A DNA stretch of 64,000 nt. Origin: Rhinopithecus roxellana. Lineage: Eukaryota; Chordata; Mammalia; Primates; Cercopithecidae. Location of the stretch: contig NC_044553.1 in assembly GCF_007565055.1 (NCBI RefSeq), positions 122,534,978-122,598,977 on the forward strand, given 5' to 3'. The notes under the pieces were generated by a model. It was not told where the DNA came from and ran no database searches. It was given only the letters and a program-made list of their open reading frames with translations. Numbering within the stretch: the first letter of the stretch is position 1; each line of letters begins with the position of its first letter. Position numbers and translations under genes: made by a program. Below are positions 22,195 through 34,080 of this stretch, one piece after another.

Positions 22195-22489
22195 TTTTTT
22201 TTTTTTTGAGATGGAGTCTCGTGCTGTCACCCAGGCTGGAGTGCAGTGGCCGGATCTCAGCTCACTGCAAGCTCCGTCTCCCGGGTTTATGCCATTCTCC
22301 TGCCTCAGCCTTCTGAGTAGCTGGGACTACAGGCGCCCGCCACCTCGCCCGGCTAGTTTTTTGTATTTTTTAGTAGAGACGGGGTTTCATCGTGTTAGCC
22401 AGGATGGTCTCGATCTCCTGACCTTGTGATCCGCCCGTCTCGTCCTCCCAAAGTGCTGGGATTACAGGCTTGAGCCACCACGCCCGGCC
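22195..22489 (-). mobile_element. AluY, cercopithecid-type, nested in the L1
   Basis: An antisense full-length Alu with GTGGCCGGATCTCAGCTC and GGCTTGAGCCACCACG. It is flanked by a perfect 15-bp target duplication, GTGCCACATTTTCTT, at 22180-22194 and 22490-22504. It is younger than the host L1. Confidence 0.96.
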
Positions 22490-23553
22490 GTGCCACATTT
22501 TCTTAATCCAGTCTATCAGTTGATGGACATTTGGGTTGGTTCCAAGTCTTTGCTATTGTGATTAGTGATGGAGTAAACATACGTGTGCATGTGTCTTTAT
22601 AATAGCATGATTTATAATCCTTTGGGTATATACCCAGTAATGGGATGGCTGGGTCAAATGGTATTTCTAGTTCTAGATCCTTGAGGAATCGCCACACTGT
22701 CTTCCACAATGGTTGAACTAGTTTACACTCCCACCAACAGTGTAAAAGTGTTCCTGTTTCTCCACATCCTCTCCAGCACCTGTTGTTTCCTGAGTTTTTA
22801 ATGATTGCCATTCTAACTGGTGTGAGATGGTATCTCATTGTGGTTTTGATTTGCATTTCTCTGATGGCCAGTGATGATGAGCATTTTTTCATGTGTCTGT
22901 TGGCTGCATAAATGTCTTCTTTTGAGAAGTGTCTGTTCATATCCTTCACCCACTTTTTGATGGGGTTGTTTGATTTTTTTCTTGTAAATTTGTGTAAGTT
23001 CTTTGTAGATTCTGAATATTAGCCCTTTGTCAGATGGATAGATTGCAAACATTTTCTCCCATTCTGTGGGTTGCCTGTTCACTCTGAGGGTAGTTTCTTT
23101 TGCTGTGAAGAAGCTCTTTGGTTTAATTAGATCCCATTTGTCTATTTTGGCTTTTGTTGCCCTTCCTTTTGGTGTTTTAGTCATGAAGTCCTTGCCCATG
23201 CCTATATCGTGAATAGTATTGCCTAGGTTTTCTTCTAGGGTTTTTATGGTTTTAAGTCTAACATTTAAGTCTTTAATCCATCTTGAATTAATTTTTGTAC
23301 AAGGTGTAAGGAAGGGATCCAGTTTTGGCTTTCTACATATGGCTAGCCAGTTTTCCCAACACCATTTTTTAGGTAGGGAATCCTTTCCCCATTTCTCGTT
23401 TTTGTCAGGTTTGTCAGAGATCAGATGGTTGTAGATGTGTGGTATTATTTCTGAGGGCTGTGTTCTGTTCCATTGGTCTATATCTCTATTTTGGTACCAG
23501 TACCATGCTGTTTTGGTTACTGTAGCCTTGTAGTATAGTTTGAAGTCAGGTAG

Positions 23554-23760
23554 CAGCCAGAGAGAAAGGTAGGGTTACCCACAAAGGGAAGCCCATTTGA
23601 CTAACAGTGGATCTCTCGGCAGAGGCTCTACAAGCCAGAAGAGAGTGGGGGCCAATATTCAACATTGTTAAGGAAGAGAAATGTCAACCCAGAATTTCAT
23701 CCAGCCAAACTAAGCTTCATAAGTGAAGGAGAAATAAAATCCTTTACAGACAAGCAACTG
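23554..23760 (+). mobile_element. Inverted 5' segment of the L1 (ORF1 3' end)
   Basis: This reads as sense L1 near the end of ORF1 (the GGGTTACCCACAAAGGGAAG and GCCAAACTAAGCTTCATAAG blocks). It is opposite in orientation to the adjoining ORF2/3' UTR part and stops exactly at the right target copy. The plus-strand open frame at 23665-24084 begins in this L1 piece and runs on into unrelated unique DNA. Confidence 0.9.
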
Positions 23761-23772
23761 CAAGCCTGTTTC

Positions 23773-24627
23773 ATGGGACACTTTGAAGTTGGAAATAGCT
23801 TGGGAAGTGGATCTGTAAAAGGACAGGGCAGCAATTGGTATGTTTGTGTGCCAAGGCCTCAGAGTGCCCAGTGTGTACTTTCTGACTTTGAGTGCTCAAC
23901 TACTGATTGGAGCAACATGGGCCCCTTCAGGAACTCTCAGCTGAGCAGAGGCAAAGAACTTACTAGCCTTTCGCAACTGAGCATACCATATTTTTCAGAA
24001 GTCTATTTGTTTGTTATCAATGAGATTAAAAAATGCAAAGCATTGGATATGGAAGAGCACATGATCTCCAGAGATGACTGCTGAGTCAGACCAAGGGAAG
24101 GCAGGGAAAGGCTTTGGGAAGGCCAGAGGGCAGAGAAAGGGGAGAGGCAGCTCAGAGGTTGATGGCTGGGATGTTCTGGAGCCTATTTGTGGACTTCTGA
24201 TTGAAATTTCTTAAATTGTGCAAGCTCAATGAGAGAAAACTATTAAAAAAAATAAAAAGCACAGGTTTTTAGAGTATTGCCTAAAACTGGGGAACCATTA
24301 AAGTTCAGGGTTTGACGCTTCCCCAGGCAGACTGGTCTGCACATCCCCCTCATCTCAATCCCACAGCAGTCATGGCTGCTGTACCCCCGTTTTTGCTATT
24401 GTTCCTCCCTGGATGCCCAGCAGGGCCTTCCCTTCAAGACCCTAGCCCCTGCCTCTTGTATGACACCTTTGGTTTCCCTTCCCAAAGCCTTTCCCTGCCA
24501 TCCCTTGCTAAGCACCTGTAGGCAGAGAGGCCACTCCTGTAAGCCATGACCCTGCCTCACTGAGGGTCATGGTTCTTCAAGGGACTCTGCGGTTAGGGAC
24601 CTCACTCCTAAAGGGCAAGTTGCAGGT
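23773..24627. other. Unique DNA, probable intron
   Basis: No repeat or exon is recognised. The right part of the chimeric frame 23665-24084 falls here. Confidence 0.4.
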
Positions 24628-25005
24628 TGATATGGTTTGGCTCTGTGTCCCCTCCCAAATCTCATGTGGGAACTGTAATCTCCACATATTGAAGGTGTGG
24701 GCTGGTCGGAGGTGATTGGATCATGCGGGCAGACTTCCTTCTTCCTGTTCTCATGATAGTGAGTGGGTTCTCACCAGACCTGATCATTTAAAAATGTGTG
24801 ACACTTCCTTCCCCCTTCGCTTTCTCTCCTGCTTCAGTGTGGTAAGACATACTTGCTTATCCTTGGTCTTTTGGCATGATTGTAAGTTTCCTGAGTCCTC
24901 TCAGCCATGCTTCCTTTTAAGCCTGTGGAACTGTGAGTCCGTTAAATCTCTTTTCTTCATAAGTTACCCAGTCTCTTTAGACCAGTGTGAGAATGGATTA
25001 AGACA
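24628..25005 (+). mobile_element. Solo MST-like MaLR LTR
   Basis: 378 bases from TGATATGGTTTGGCTCTG to TTAAGACA, with CCATGCTTCC...GTGGAACTGTGAGTCCGTTAAA near the 3' end as in MSTA/MSTB LTRs. An exact 5-bp target duplication, CAGGT (24623-24627 and 25006-25010), shows it is a solo LTR left by recombination between the two LTRs of a former provirus. Confidence 0.92.
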
Positions 25006-25010
25006 CAGGT

Positions 25011-28000
25011 CCACATGCCTTTGTGAATCTTACCCGTGGTAATAGTGATTTTCATGGTCGTGACATTATCAGAGCTGTTCAGATCTCCAAAGCAGGGTCT
25101 TCCCTGTGTTGAAACCCTGTGCGTTCAGTGCCCCCACGGAACCCTGCGATAACCAACCCCAGTAGATCTGGGAGTCAGAGGTCATTTTACTGCTTCTCTG
25201 GAGTAAGGTATACATTACCAAGTCACTGTGACCTGGGATCTTTACAAATAGCCTCCTTCTCATGGTGGTAAAGGGAAGGAACATCACTAGCCCTTGGTGG
25301 AGGGCAGCGGCTGCCTTGCTCTTTGACCATGATCACACCTTTTTTTCATTTCCATCATGTACTCGGCACCAACTCAGCATCAGGCCTGTGTGCACAGTGG
25401 CCTGGCTCTAGGCACTGCTGTCCTATGTGTTGGGAATGGGTGGAATTGTTTCAGGAACATGCAGCATGTATGAACTGTATTTACACCTGGGACACATGTT
25501 TATGGAACGTGTTCTCTGCAGCCCCATCACACGCTCTGTGTGCCCTGACGTAGTGTGCTAGTCCCTTGCAGGCCCATTCACTCACAAGGATGACCAGGCT
25601 ACGGCAGGCCTGCAGGGTACCCTGCCCTCTTGGCATAGCCTGGGAGAGGAGGAGGACGGTCCTTCCCTGCCCTGCCTAGCAGGGAACAACAAGGCGACCC
25701 TTGGCTTTTCGTTGTCTCTATCTCTATATTTAGTCTATGCTAAATCTTGCTGCCCTTGGCTTTGTGCTCTCTCTTTCTACAGACTTTTTGTCTAAACTCA
25801 TGAAAGTAGCAAGTACTCTTTGGAAAAATACCTACTTGTTGGAGAAGAAGTAAATAATCATATATGCAAAAAAAATGATTTATCTGGTTTGGTTTTTCTT
25901 GTCATAGACATCATTTCTTGAGCCTTTTCCATGTTATAAATATTCTTCTTAAACCAGTGTTTCAGTGGCCATGTGGCACTGTGTTGAATGTGCGGTGGTT
26001 GTTGAACTGGGTATTGATGGGGGCTCACCAGGGGCTGGGTGCCATGGCTTTGCTGAGGATGTGTTCCAGGTTGAGTAGATGAGTCTTGTCAGTGCAGCCT
26101 GGCAGGTCATTGGAGATGAGTGAGCCTCACCAGTTCCTGTCCACTCTTGTTCTGTTGTCAGAGTTCTCCCCTTTTTCCTGTTCTTTAGGCTTCTCAGTGG
26201 GCTCCCTTCACAATTTTACTCTGATCTCTGCAATGTGGGCTCCTTCCAGCTTTCTAACTTAGTCCTTGGCAACATACCCAAAGAGTTTATATGTAATCCC
26301 ATACCCTTCCTCCACAAACCTCTACCCAAAAAAGAAAAAGACAGTTTGGGCCAGAGGCTCTAGACTGGCCAGTGGGCCAACTTACCCATCTGGTGGAAAG
26401 CGCTCAGCCCACCAGGAAAAAGTCATGTTGATCATATCCTGAACGTGGGATTCCTTGGGGATCTGAATTGGGAAATATGGAAGAAATCAGACAACTAGAA
26501 ATAAGAGCAGAGGCCCAGAAGGTAGGAGGTAGAGAGAGTCTGAAGGACAAAGGTGAACAGAGCAGGGCTGTGGAGTTGCAGTGACTTGAGGCCTGAGAGC
26601 CTGTCCAGCAGAGGGGCAGAGCCTGCCAAGGGAGGGGAGGGAGCAGGTGGAAGCAGCCCCTGGAACAGCTGAGTCCCTGGCGTCCCACACTCTGGGGCCA
26701 CTGTCCTGAGAGCTGCCTCCCTTCAGACCCCAGGCCAGTGGGCTCTCTTACGCATGGCATCCTGTAGAGTCCCCAGACCTCCTCCTGCATGGCAGAGTCA
26801 CCAACCCGCCATGGGTCTGCAGATTGTCTGTGGTTGCACTCCAAGCACTTTGTGCTCCATGCTCACTCAGGCCCTCCCTGGCGGGTGCTTAGGCCGAGTT
26901 AGAATACCACTGGGTCCTGGCACGTCTGCCAGAGGGGGGATAGAGGGTGCAGGGTGGAAGGGGGTGTTGCAGAGGTGCTAGGAGGGGCCTAGTACAAAGA
27001 GCACTGGGAGGTCGCAGAGTCCCCAGGCCAGCCCTGCCTGGGGGCTGGGGATCTGTAAAGCATGGCCAAATGCTGACCATGATTCCCCTGCCCAGAGCTG
27101 GATCCCCTGTGGCCCTGGGTGCACCATGTGGTTGGAGCCAGCATGAGTGCCAGCTTCACAGAGGATGAGAGAGATGGTGGGTGCATGTGAATACTGACTA
27201 CTCCTGTGGCTTACCTGCATAATTTCTGATGTGCACGAGTGTACGCCCCACCTATTTGAAACCTGGGCAGAACCAGGACAGGAGTAGGGGCCGGAATCTA
27301 CACCAAGTGTGGCTCTGTGGCCTTTTCAGTTCTCCTCCTCTTCAGATGGAGAGGTACAGGACATGGAACAAGATGTGTTCAGAACCATCAGGGAAACAGG
27401 TTTACATCGCTTAGTGCAGGTGAGAGGATGCCCAGTGCCTGGGGAGCGGGGATGGCTGGCATGCTGAAGAATCCTGCTTTTTAATTATTATTTTGAACCA
27501 GCTGTAGCATGGGAACCGGAAGGGATTTGAATGGCAAGAAGGCAGCCTATTTCCGGGCTCTCTCAGGAGCCCAACATGGAGGGTGCCTTCCATAGACCGT
27601 GAAGGAGAGAAGAGCTCATACAGGAGGCTCTCTATTTGCTGGGGGATAGCAGGGTCTTCCGTGTGTCCCACATTAATTCTTACAGGAGCTCTGCCGGTGG
27701 TAGCTGTGTCTCCAGCTCCCAGGTGGGAACACCAAGTCCTCAGAATGGTCCCTGAGTCAGTGAGCAGGCCCTGAGTGATAGGAAGAAAGGGTTTGCACTG
27801 TTCCTGGCAGGGCATTGCCTCTCCTGGCCTCCCGTGGGACCCATCTACCTGTGTGGCAGCAGGTGTTTTCCTTTATGGAAGGTTGGGAGTGTTGGCTTTG
27901 CTTTTGTAATTGATGTTTTCTGCTTAGTAAGGTAAACTCTCTGTAGGAACCTCCACCTTTTGAGGGGCACGTTACTGGCTGTGGAATCAGGAGTTCTGGG

Positions 28001-28111
28001 AGTTGTCTATGAGGAACCAGGAGACACAGGCAGGTACCTTTGCAGCAGGCTGTTAGGAGGCCAGGGACAAGAAGGCATCTCCAGTGTCATCGAGAAGGGG
28101 TCTCATGGAAC
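25011..28111. other. Unique DNA, probable intron
   Basis: About 3 kb without a recognised recent repeat and with mixed GC. Several open frames of 60-146 codons on both strands (the longest 26404-26844 minus) lack any recognisable domain or flanking splice signals that I trust. Confidence 0.4.
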
Positions 28112-28126
28112 CAGTGTGCGATTCTT

Positions 28127-28435
28127 ATTTTATTTTAATTTATTTTATTTTATTTTATTTTATGAGGTGGAGTCCCACTCTGTCGCCCAGGCTGGAGTGC
28201 AGTAGTGCGATCTCAGCTTACTGCAGCCTCCGCCTCCTGGGTTCAAGTGATTCTCCTGCCTCAGTCTCCTGAGTAGCTGGAATTACAGACATGTGCCTGG
28301 CTAATTTGTGTATTTTTAGTAGAGACGGGGTTCCACCGTGCTGATCAGGCTGGTCTCAAACCCCTGACCTCATGATCCACTCGCCTCAGCCTCCCAAAGT
28401 GCTGGGATTACAGGCATGAGCCACCACGCCCAGCG
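28127..28435 (-). mobile_element. AluS-type element with (TTTTA)n tail
   Basis: An antisense Alu with a TTTTA-repeat tail. The target duplication CAGTGTGCGATTCTT is exact at 28112-28126 and 28436-28450. Confidence 0.95.
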
Positions 28436-28450
28436 CAGTGTGCGATTCTT

Positions 28451-30349
28451 GATTCTCTTTTCTGTCATATCCTGTGCCGCCTCAATGTGGGTGCCTGGGC
28501 TGCTAGAGGTCAAAAGGCACAGAGCAAAGGTGGAAAGTGTCTTTAAATGATAAGATGATTAAAGTTCACTCTTTCCCCCCAATTTTCAATTTTTCTGTCA
28601 AAGTTAATCTGTCCTTAGAACTTTGAATGGGCTTTGCGGAGAAGATTAATGAGGTCTGATTGATTGGAAAACTTCAAGGCATGGCCCTGCTCCCCTGAGG
28701 TCATGGCCCTCCTGCCTGGCTGGGTGGTCCTCACAGTGTGAACCATGTAAACCGTGAACCTCACAGTGTAAACCGTGTGGTTTAGCAGGGAGTGAACGTG
28801 ACTCCAGTGCATCGGGGACCATCAAAGAGTGCTTTGGTGCAGAGCTTGGAACCTGCCCACAGGGAACAGAAATGTGCTCCTGGACTTCATACCATTATGT
28901 GATGCAGGCGGCCCTGCTAGTCCTTAACCTGTTAAGTTTGAGTTAGGCATAGCAGAAAAAATGAAACAAAAAACAAAACAGGCCAAAAACAATGACTGTG
29001 ACACAGCCAGTGTTTGTTTATTGTCACCCAGCTCAGCCAGGGTTCTGCCAAGCAAGGGCTCATCAGTGATGTTGTTACAGATGTTTGCAGAAGCTGTGGA
29101 CATTGCCTTGCTTCTGTGCCTGGGCCTAGAAGGCATGCTGTAATTGTGTTAAATGGAAATTGTACAGATTGTCATTTCAAAATGGTACATTTTTAAAGGA
29201 AGCGCTGGAAAAATAGCATAGGTGTGGAAAAATCACTGTCAAAAGAAATAAGGATCACTGCCAGAACATGTTTTCAAGAGACTGACTGTATTAAGGCTTG
29301 ATGGTAGGGTTTTTTTTTTTTTTTTCTGAGAAAAAATGTTTTAAAAATTGTCTTGAGTTACAATGCCATGATCAGAAAAAAAAAAAAAAAAAAAAAAAAA
29401 AAATTATTGTCACTGGGAAGACTAAACCTTCTAAGAGAAATTCCCCAGAAGTTGGGGATGTAACTGTTCCCAGCGTCCAGGCCACCTTTCTAGGGCATTT
29501 TGCCCCTTGGACCTCAGGAAAGCAATCCAGTGGGATAGACTTCCTGACTCCTCACATGTGCTGTGAGGCCAGAGCACAAGGGCAGCCAGGCCTGGCTCTC
29601 CTCCTCATTTCCACTGTGGGATGGGGACTAGGGTCTGCATAGCAGTGGTGTGAGCCTGGATGTGTGCAGGAAGGGAGCAGTGCTTCTGGGAGGCTTGTGC
29701 ACAGCAGTTTCTCACCCATTCCCTCAGCCCTTGGCTTCCTGGAACCGAGAGCATTAATTCGGATGCATGTCGCACTGGCATTTGGGGTTTTCAGAGCAGA
29801 TAGCAAATGTAAGCCCATCTTTTGGAATGCTGGGCCCAGCAGTGAATTTGGGATTTTCTTCTCTTCTACTATGGCTTAAGTCATGAGAGACATGCTTTAA
29901 ATAGGGAGGCAGCGATGTCATTTACAGGCACTTTCCCAGCCCTAAGTAGGTCAGGGTTTTGTCACAGTTTTGAGGAGATCACAGGTGAGTCACAGTAAAT
30001 TTGGAGAGTCACGAATCTTGTCAGAATTCAGAGTGCGTTTGTGATATCGTTAAATAGCATACCTTAATTACTGGCCTGTGCAGTGTTCTCTCTGTCCCCC
30101 CCAGCCCCCATTCCCCGGAGTAGATAGTACAGTCTCCATTGAAACCAGCCATCAGAGGGATTCAGCCTCACTCCTGGCTGTGAAAATCTGATCTCTTGCT
30201 GGCTTAACTGGTGGGAAGAAACAAATCCTGGGTGCAAGGCATGAGAGTCGCCCCCTCTTGCTAGCCTCTCTCTCCCTTAGCCCTTGGCTGCACCACTTTT
30301 TATGGCAATAGAACCTCATGCACAAAGGGCACGTCAGAAGTTTGCAGGT
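28451..30349. other. Mostly unique DNA, probable intron
   Basis: The stretch holds a T run (about 29310-29325) and a long A run (29378-29402). No exon is recognised; the frames here are short. Confidence 0.4.
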
Positions 30350-30850
30350 AAATAAATGCAGCCAAATAACTGAACACACCTCGCAATCCACACCTAGATC
30401 AGGACACAGAATACACCCACACTGCAGGAGCCCCTCATACCCCTCTGGGGTCAGCACTACCCTCACTTCTAACAGCGTATATTTGCCTGTTTTGTACTTT
30501 AGGTACATGGGACTATGCAGGATGCATGCTTTTCCATTTGGCTCCTGTCACTCAATATTACGTGTGTGAGATTCATACAGGACCTTATGTGTAGTTGTAG
30601 CTGGTTAATTTTCAGTGCAGTGCAAATATACAGCATTCACTGTTGATGGGCATGCAGATGGTTGCCAGTTTGGGCTATTATGAACAGTATGGCTTTGGAC
30701 ATTCTAGAACATGGGTGGAGATGGGAAGAGAGACATTCTAGAGCATGTTTTGCCAAACATCTGGATGCACTTCTGTTGAGTGGACCTAGGAGTGGAATTG
30801 CTGGGTGGCAGGTATGCCGGTCTTCAGCAGAGGACATATTCCATCTCTCC
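30350..30850 (-). mobile_element. Very old antisense LINE1-like fragment
   Basis: Blocks such as GTTGATGGGCATGCAGATGG, GGCTATTATGAACAGTATGG, ACTTCTGTTGAGTGGACCTA and GGAGTGGAATTGCTGGGT follow the antisense order of old L1 3' UTR/ORF2 end. Divergence is high. An 'ACATTCTAG...' block occurs twice (30698 and 30733). Confidence 0.65.
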
Positions 30851-32193
30851 AAAAATACACTCTTTCCTGCAGGTAGAAGCCAGAATACGGTTTCCAGGTA
30901 GAGTACATGAAGTTTTATGATGGCCATGGAGTATATTTTGGATTGATTTTGGGTCAAGCAGGAATACAGTGGCATTTTAGTAAGCAATTATTCTTAGAAA
31001 TCTGAGAGAGGAGGACTGGTCTTGACAGAGGCAGATTCTGCATTTCAATGAGGACGTTTTAGTTCAATGTTCATTTGTGCAACTCAGTTAAATTTTGCTT
31101 GCTGTGCTCAGCCAGTGTCATCCACCAACAGAGCACATCCTGTCCCTGATAAACTGACTCAGTGAGTAATAAGGGAAGTGACTGTGTAGACGGGCAGAGG
31201 CAGAGTGGAGCCACCACATTGTCACTGTGCACCTGTTGCATGTGTCCTCCAGGCTTCCTTGTGTCCTGCATCCTCAGGGCCGTGTTTCAGAGCATGCCTT
31301 GGACACTGAAGACGCCCACCAGTCAGCAGCCTGATTTCTGAGGCAGTTCATGGTTTGACCCAGGCTCTGTCTTCTGTCAGCATCACCTCTCACTCTCTCT
31401 GAGGCCAACAGTATCTTCTGGTCCCAGGTTGAAGTCCAAGTTGAGTGCCTTGCCCAGGAACTCTGTGACTAAGAAAAAGGGGCTGGAGCTTAGCCTGGGT
31501 CTTCTGACCACACACCCCAGGCGATTCTGCCACACCACAGCCCCCTCCTCTGTGTACCAAGCACATACATTGGAGGTGGTGCTTTAGTTTATAGTGATGA
31601 TTAATAGGTCCACTAAACCACAGGCTCTTCTGTTGCTTGGCGGAGGTTCAGCTTTCCGTTCTCCATATTGCACAGGTGGCGACATTCCTCAGCAGCAGGG
31701 TGTCGTGGCCTGTCAGAAGCCCTCCCAGCATGATACTGAGACAAGCCTGTGACTTCGGGTATTCCTTTGCCATGGCAGATAGTACATTCTATCCTCAGTA
31801 GTGGATGGATAATGGTAGAGAATAGATTCTATTCGTTTTCCGTGGTAGATAGCAAATTCTATAAAGTTATTTTAGGAAACTCTCGTAATGGGACGTACTA
31901 GATCGAGTAATGTGAAATCTAAATCCTCAAGAGGAATATTTTAGCATTACTGTCCATTTTAATATTTCCTGTTCATGTGTGGTATTGTGGTATTTTCTGA
32001 AACCTGAGCAGTTTCCTTAAAAGCATATTTTCCACAACTACCAATGTCTCTTAGAGGGGAAAAAAAAGACTGAAAAACAGTCCAGTTAACTTCATGCTAT
32101 ATCTAACATTAAAGGACGCTTGATAACCTCTAGAGTGTAATGTTACCTTTCCTCATTCTAAGAATAGACTACTGTTATTTAGAGAATGAAATT
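30851..32193. other. Mostly unique DNA with a MIR remnant and a small degenerate tandem repeat
   Basis: MIR-like sequence lies at 31430-31545. A TGGTAGATAG...ATTCTAT motif recurs three times at about 31773, 31813 and 31843. No exon is recognised. Confidence 0.45.
31430..31545 (-). mobile_element. MIR remnant
   Basis: Antisense MIR-like blocks GAGTGCCTTGCCCAGGAAC and GGGGCTGGAGCTTAGCCTGG fall in the expected order, much diverged. Confidence 0.5.
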
Positions 32194-32208
32194 TAAGCTT
32201 CAATTTTA

Positions 32209-32538
32209 TTTTTTATTTTTATTATTATTTTTCTTTTTATTTTTGAGACGGAGTCTCACTCTGTTGCCCAGGCTGGAGTGCAACGGCACGATCTCTGCTC
32301 AGTGCAACCTCCACCTCCCGGGTTCAAATGATTCTCATGCCTCAGCCTCCCAAGTAGCTGGGATTACAGCTGCGTGCCACTATACCCAGTTAATTTTTTT
32401 TTTTTTTTTTGTATTTTTAATAGAGATGGGGTTTCACCATGTTTCCCAGGCTGGTCATGAACTCCTGACCTCAGGTGATCCACCCACCTTGGCCTCCCAA
32501 GGTGCTGGGATTACAGGCATGAGCCACCACGCCTGGCC
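32209..32538 (-). mobile_element. AluS-type element
   Basis: An antisense full-length Alu with a T/A-rich tail and an expanded middle T run. The target duplication TAAGCTTCAATTTTA (32194-32208) matches TAAGCTTCGATTTTA (32539-32553) with one mismatch. The 165-codon frame at 32186-32683 is antisense Alu reading, not a gene. Confidence 0.95.
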
Positions 32539-32553
32539 TAAGCTTCGATTTTA

Positions 32554-33814
32554 TAATAGTCTATACAATTATTTCAGAAACTGCTGCCTGTGTCTTGAAA
32601 TTGTAATGGGGATTACCAGTCATCGTAGGTCATTTTTATTTTACAAAGAGATTTTACTTTGTGTTAGAGTCTGGTCAAGTTAAAGAGCTAGCAAGACAAA
32701 ATAACAGAAACCAAAAAAAAAAAGGTTTTTTTTTTTAAAGCAAATAATGCAACTTCCAAAATATCATTTATGTTTTGTATCTATGTAAGTGAGTGCCTAC
32801 AGTATCTCCCAGGAAAGTTATTACAAGATGTTTAATGTTGTTTTAAGAATCCCAGCCTCGATGTAAGAGTTTGTATCCCAACTTAGTCCCAAGAGGCTTT
32901 GCACATGATGACCGATGCCGTTATTTATACCTGAGCATGCTGCAGTGACACACTCCTTAGAGCTTGTCCGAATATCCCCTCACACACACACGTTAGTTTC
33001 TCAACCCACGTTTTGGTTCAGTGGAGCTGGGATGTCCCTGGAATATGGAGCCGTAGAAGTTTATAGAAGAGGAGAGCAGGGCTCTCACACGTGCTCCTGT
33101 GCAGGTGTTGAGTGGACGCCAGGACAGGCTGCAGCAAGTGGTGTATCTTTGGCAGGATGTGCCTGGCTCTACTATTTTACCACCTCAATTAGGTTACATT
33201 CCCTTTAGAGTTTAAAATAAGGTTGTTGTGAACCCTCATCCTGTTGGTCACAGCCAGTCCACTCTTTTATTTGGTCCAAAGGCCCTCAAGATGCTTACCT
33301 GGCCCCATGGATACCGTCCTGCTGATAAGCAAACAGAAGAAGAAATGGGAATGTGAACATGTGTCCTGTTCCCCAAAGCAGTCACTGCCTTGTGGCTTTG
33401 TCACTGCATAGTGGTGACATCCAGTATTGAGGCCAGCACCTGCCCACTGTGGGAAGCAATCCAGTCTCAGGGGCCTGGGGCTACTGCTGGCCAGGACTAG
33501 GGTGCCCCTTTCCCCAGCGTGGTGTTTCAAACGGTGCTCTAAGCCAGAGGAACCTGGCCCTGAGGCTAGAGCTCACCTTGCCAGCCACTCTGCTGGTTCT
33601 CCCACCAGCTGTCCCCCTGGAGTGCCATGGAGCAGGGGCTGGGAGAGCAGCACACCAGTGTCATGAACTCCCCACCCCAACCCAGCTATCTGGCTGGGTC
33701 CCCCAGTCCATTGGATCTGTTCTACTATTGGTGGATCTCGAAGGAAAAGGGCTCAGTCATGACCCAACATGCATCTGGGAAAGGTCTCTCTGACTGTTGA
33801 GTGGATTATAAGGG
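32554..33814. other. Unique DNA, probable intron
   Basis: No repeat or exon is recognised. Frames at 33427-33793 plus are unsupported. Confidence 0.4.
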
Positions 33815-34080
33815 AGGTGGGGTTCAAGATCAGTTAGGAGTAGTGGAGGGCCCTCAAAATGAGTTAGGAATAGTGGAGGGCCCTCAAAATCAGTTACGAG
33901 TAGTAGGGGCCCCTCAAGATCACTTAGAAGTAAGTGGGGGTCCCTCAAGATCACTTAGGAGTAGTGGGGGGTCCTTGAGATCAGTTAGGAATAGAGTAGG
34001 ATCCTCAGAATCAGTGAGCAGTGGTGGGTGTCCTCAAGATTATTAGTGGGGGGTAGGCTGAGATCAATTGGGAGTGGTGG
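33815..34080 (+). repeat. Minisatellite, ~30-bp unit, about 8 degenerate copies
   Basis: The unit is approximately CCCTCAAGATCAGTTAGGAG followed by TAGTGGGGG. Copies are 29-31 bases and become shorter and more diverged toward the right end. Because most units are near 30 bases, an open frame persists on the minus strand (33757-33954) and encodes an imperfect repeated Leu/Asp/Glu/Gly/Pro motif. I take that frame as a by-product of the repeat. Confidence 0.93.

Larger units (their letters stand above)
21797..23760 (-). mobile_element. Twin-primed (5'-inverted) L1PA-type insertion, interrupted by an AluY
   Basis: From 21797 to about 23553 the sequence is the antisense 3' end of a primate-specific L1: tail-derived ATT repeats, 3' UTR, then the C-terminal part of ORF2. 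At about 23554 orientation flips: 23554-23760 is sense L1 from the end of ORF1. About 2 kb or more of L1 between the two parts is absent. The whole is bracketed by one target duplication (21785-21796 and 23761-23772), so it is a single event of the twin-priming kind. ORF2 is broken, and the minus-strand frames 22503-22949 and 22813-23199 are its fragments. An AluY inserted later at 22195-22489. Confidence 0.92.

Noticed and set aside
22503..23199. Minus-strand frames resembling reverse transcriptase-type L1 protein
   Set aside because: They are fragments of L1 ORF2 in a truncated, inverted, Alu-split element and are not a functional gene.
32186..32683. 165-codon plus frame rich in Phe/Leu with an Alu-like protein pattern
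   Set aside because: It is an antisense Alu read through its T tail. The same applies to 44619-45032, 22172-22429, 11160-11441 and 20295-20567.
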